DNA of 21,851 nucleotides from Clostridiales bacterium (lineage in GTDB: Bacteria; Bacillota; Clostridia; Oscillospirales; Oscillospiraceae). The stretch spans positions 1 through 21,851 of the forward strand of contig JAJBTD010000238.1 of assembly GCA_020861055.1 (NCBI GenBank). Direction: 5' to 3'. Position numbers and translations under genes: made by a program. Below the pieces are notes generated by a model, which saw only the letters and a program-made list of their open reading frames with translations, was not told where the DNA came from and did not search any database. This document shows positions 21,630-21,851 of this stretch, one piece after another (the stretch's first letter is position 1; each line of letters starts with the position of its first letter).

Positions 21630-21851
21630 TCAGTCCTCCGTAAATCCGAAGGAGCGGATGAGGCCGGGGTTATCCCGCCAGTTCTCCTTCACCTTCACCC
21701 AGGTCTGGAGATAGACCTTGGTATCCAGGAATTCCTCCATGCCCTCCCTGGCCTGGGAGGAGATTTTTTTCAGCATGGCGCCTTTTTTGCCGATGATGAT
21801 GCCCTTGTGGGTCTACTTTTCGCAGGAGATGATGGCCTCGATCTCCACCCC
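21630..21851 (-). pseudogene. era: C-terminal KH-domain end of GTPase Era, with an in-frame TAG stop
   Basis: Era is an essential GTPase that binds 16S rRNA near its 3' end during 30S assembly. Only the C-terminal ~73 codons are in the window. Read in one frame they give VEIEAIISCEK, then TAG (21813-21815), then THKGIIIGKKGAMLKKI, QAREGMEEFLDTKVYLQTW and an end in FGFTED with TGA at 21630-21632. The GKKG loop that contacts RNA lies just after the TAG, so a protein ending there would lose most of the KH domain. The frame is otherwise intact on both sides. This is either a real recent nonsense mutation or a single-base sequence error. TAG is a working stop for the PBP and recO genes here, so recoding is not supported. 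Confidence 0.8.

Noticed and set aside
20155..21643. Long plus-strand frames over recO, yqzL and traX
   Set aside because: They are antisense shadows rich in Gln, Pro and His. The minus-strand genes have recognised families and ribosome sites.
21813..21815. TAG recoded as a sense codon genome-wide
   Set aside because: The PBP gene (8367) and recO (19921) end at TAG at the expected place and no homology follows it, so TAG acts as a normal stop here.

Overview
The window reads as chromosomal core DNA of a GC-rich, low-redundancy Clostridia bacterium, most likely an Oscillospiraceae-type gut anaerobe (Flavonifractor/Pseudoflavonifractor/Oscillibacter-like). This is inferred from the Firmicutes-type dcw gene order, a PASTA-bearing class B PBP, MutS2, YqzL next to RecO, a Crh-like HPr, strong AGGAGG ribosome sites, sigma-A promoters, and the style of the interspersed palindromic repeats. 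I cannot name the species from sequence alone. Every recognised gene except the first lies on the minus strand, so transcription runs from high to low coordinates.

Layout from the left end: (1) 1-933, a plus-strand membrane-anchored protein with bacterial Ig-like (BIG2) domains, converging on ftsZ with back-to-back intrinsic terminators between them. (2) 1085-12447, a compact division and cell-wall (dcw) cluster, read rsmH - ftsL - PBP - mraY - ftsW - murG - murA - ftsQ - ftsZ. It has a good promoter just before rsmH and a second one with a long leader before ftsZ. It lacks mraZ, murB, murC, murD, murE, murF and ftsA, so the Mur ligases must be elsewhere. An intrinsic-terminator-like hairpin lies between ftsL and the PBP gene, and a hairpin covers the murA ribosome site. 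(3) 12800-16529, an uvrC - small membrane protein - rsmD - coaD - coiled-coil protein run with tight or overlapping junctions, ended by a terminator. (4) 16618-16947, a single-gene unit with its own promoter and terminator, encoding an HPr-family protein with Tyr instead of the phosphorylatable His15 but with Ser46 kept (Crh-like). (5) 17230-19608, mutS2, flanked on both sides by members of one interspersed repeat family. (6) 19921-21851, era (C-terminal end only) - traX-like - yqzL - recO, closely packed or overlapping.

In function, region 2 makes lipid II (MurA first committed step, MraY and MurG membrane steps) and polymerises it at the septum (FtsW plus PBP, with FtsL/FtsQ and FtsZ). Regions 3, 5 and 6 hold DNA repair/recombination (UvrC, MutS2, RecO), ribosome maturation (RsmD, Era, RsmH) and CoA synthesis (CoaD).

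The points most worth a second look are: an in-frame TAG in the KH domain of era; the Tyr15 HPr; a long acidic insertion just before the PBP active-site serine; the hairpin over the murA ribosome site; and the nested inverted-repeat elements around mutS2. I found no CRISPR array, phage, transposase, defence system, tRNA or rRNA gene in the window.
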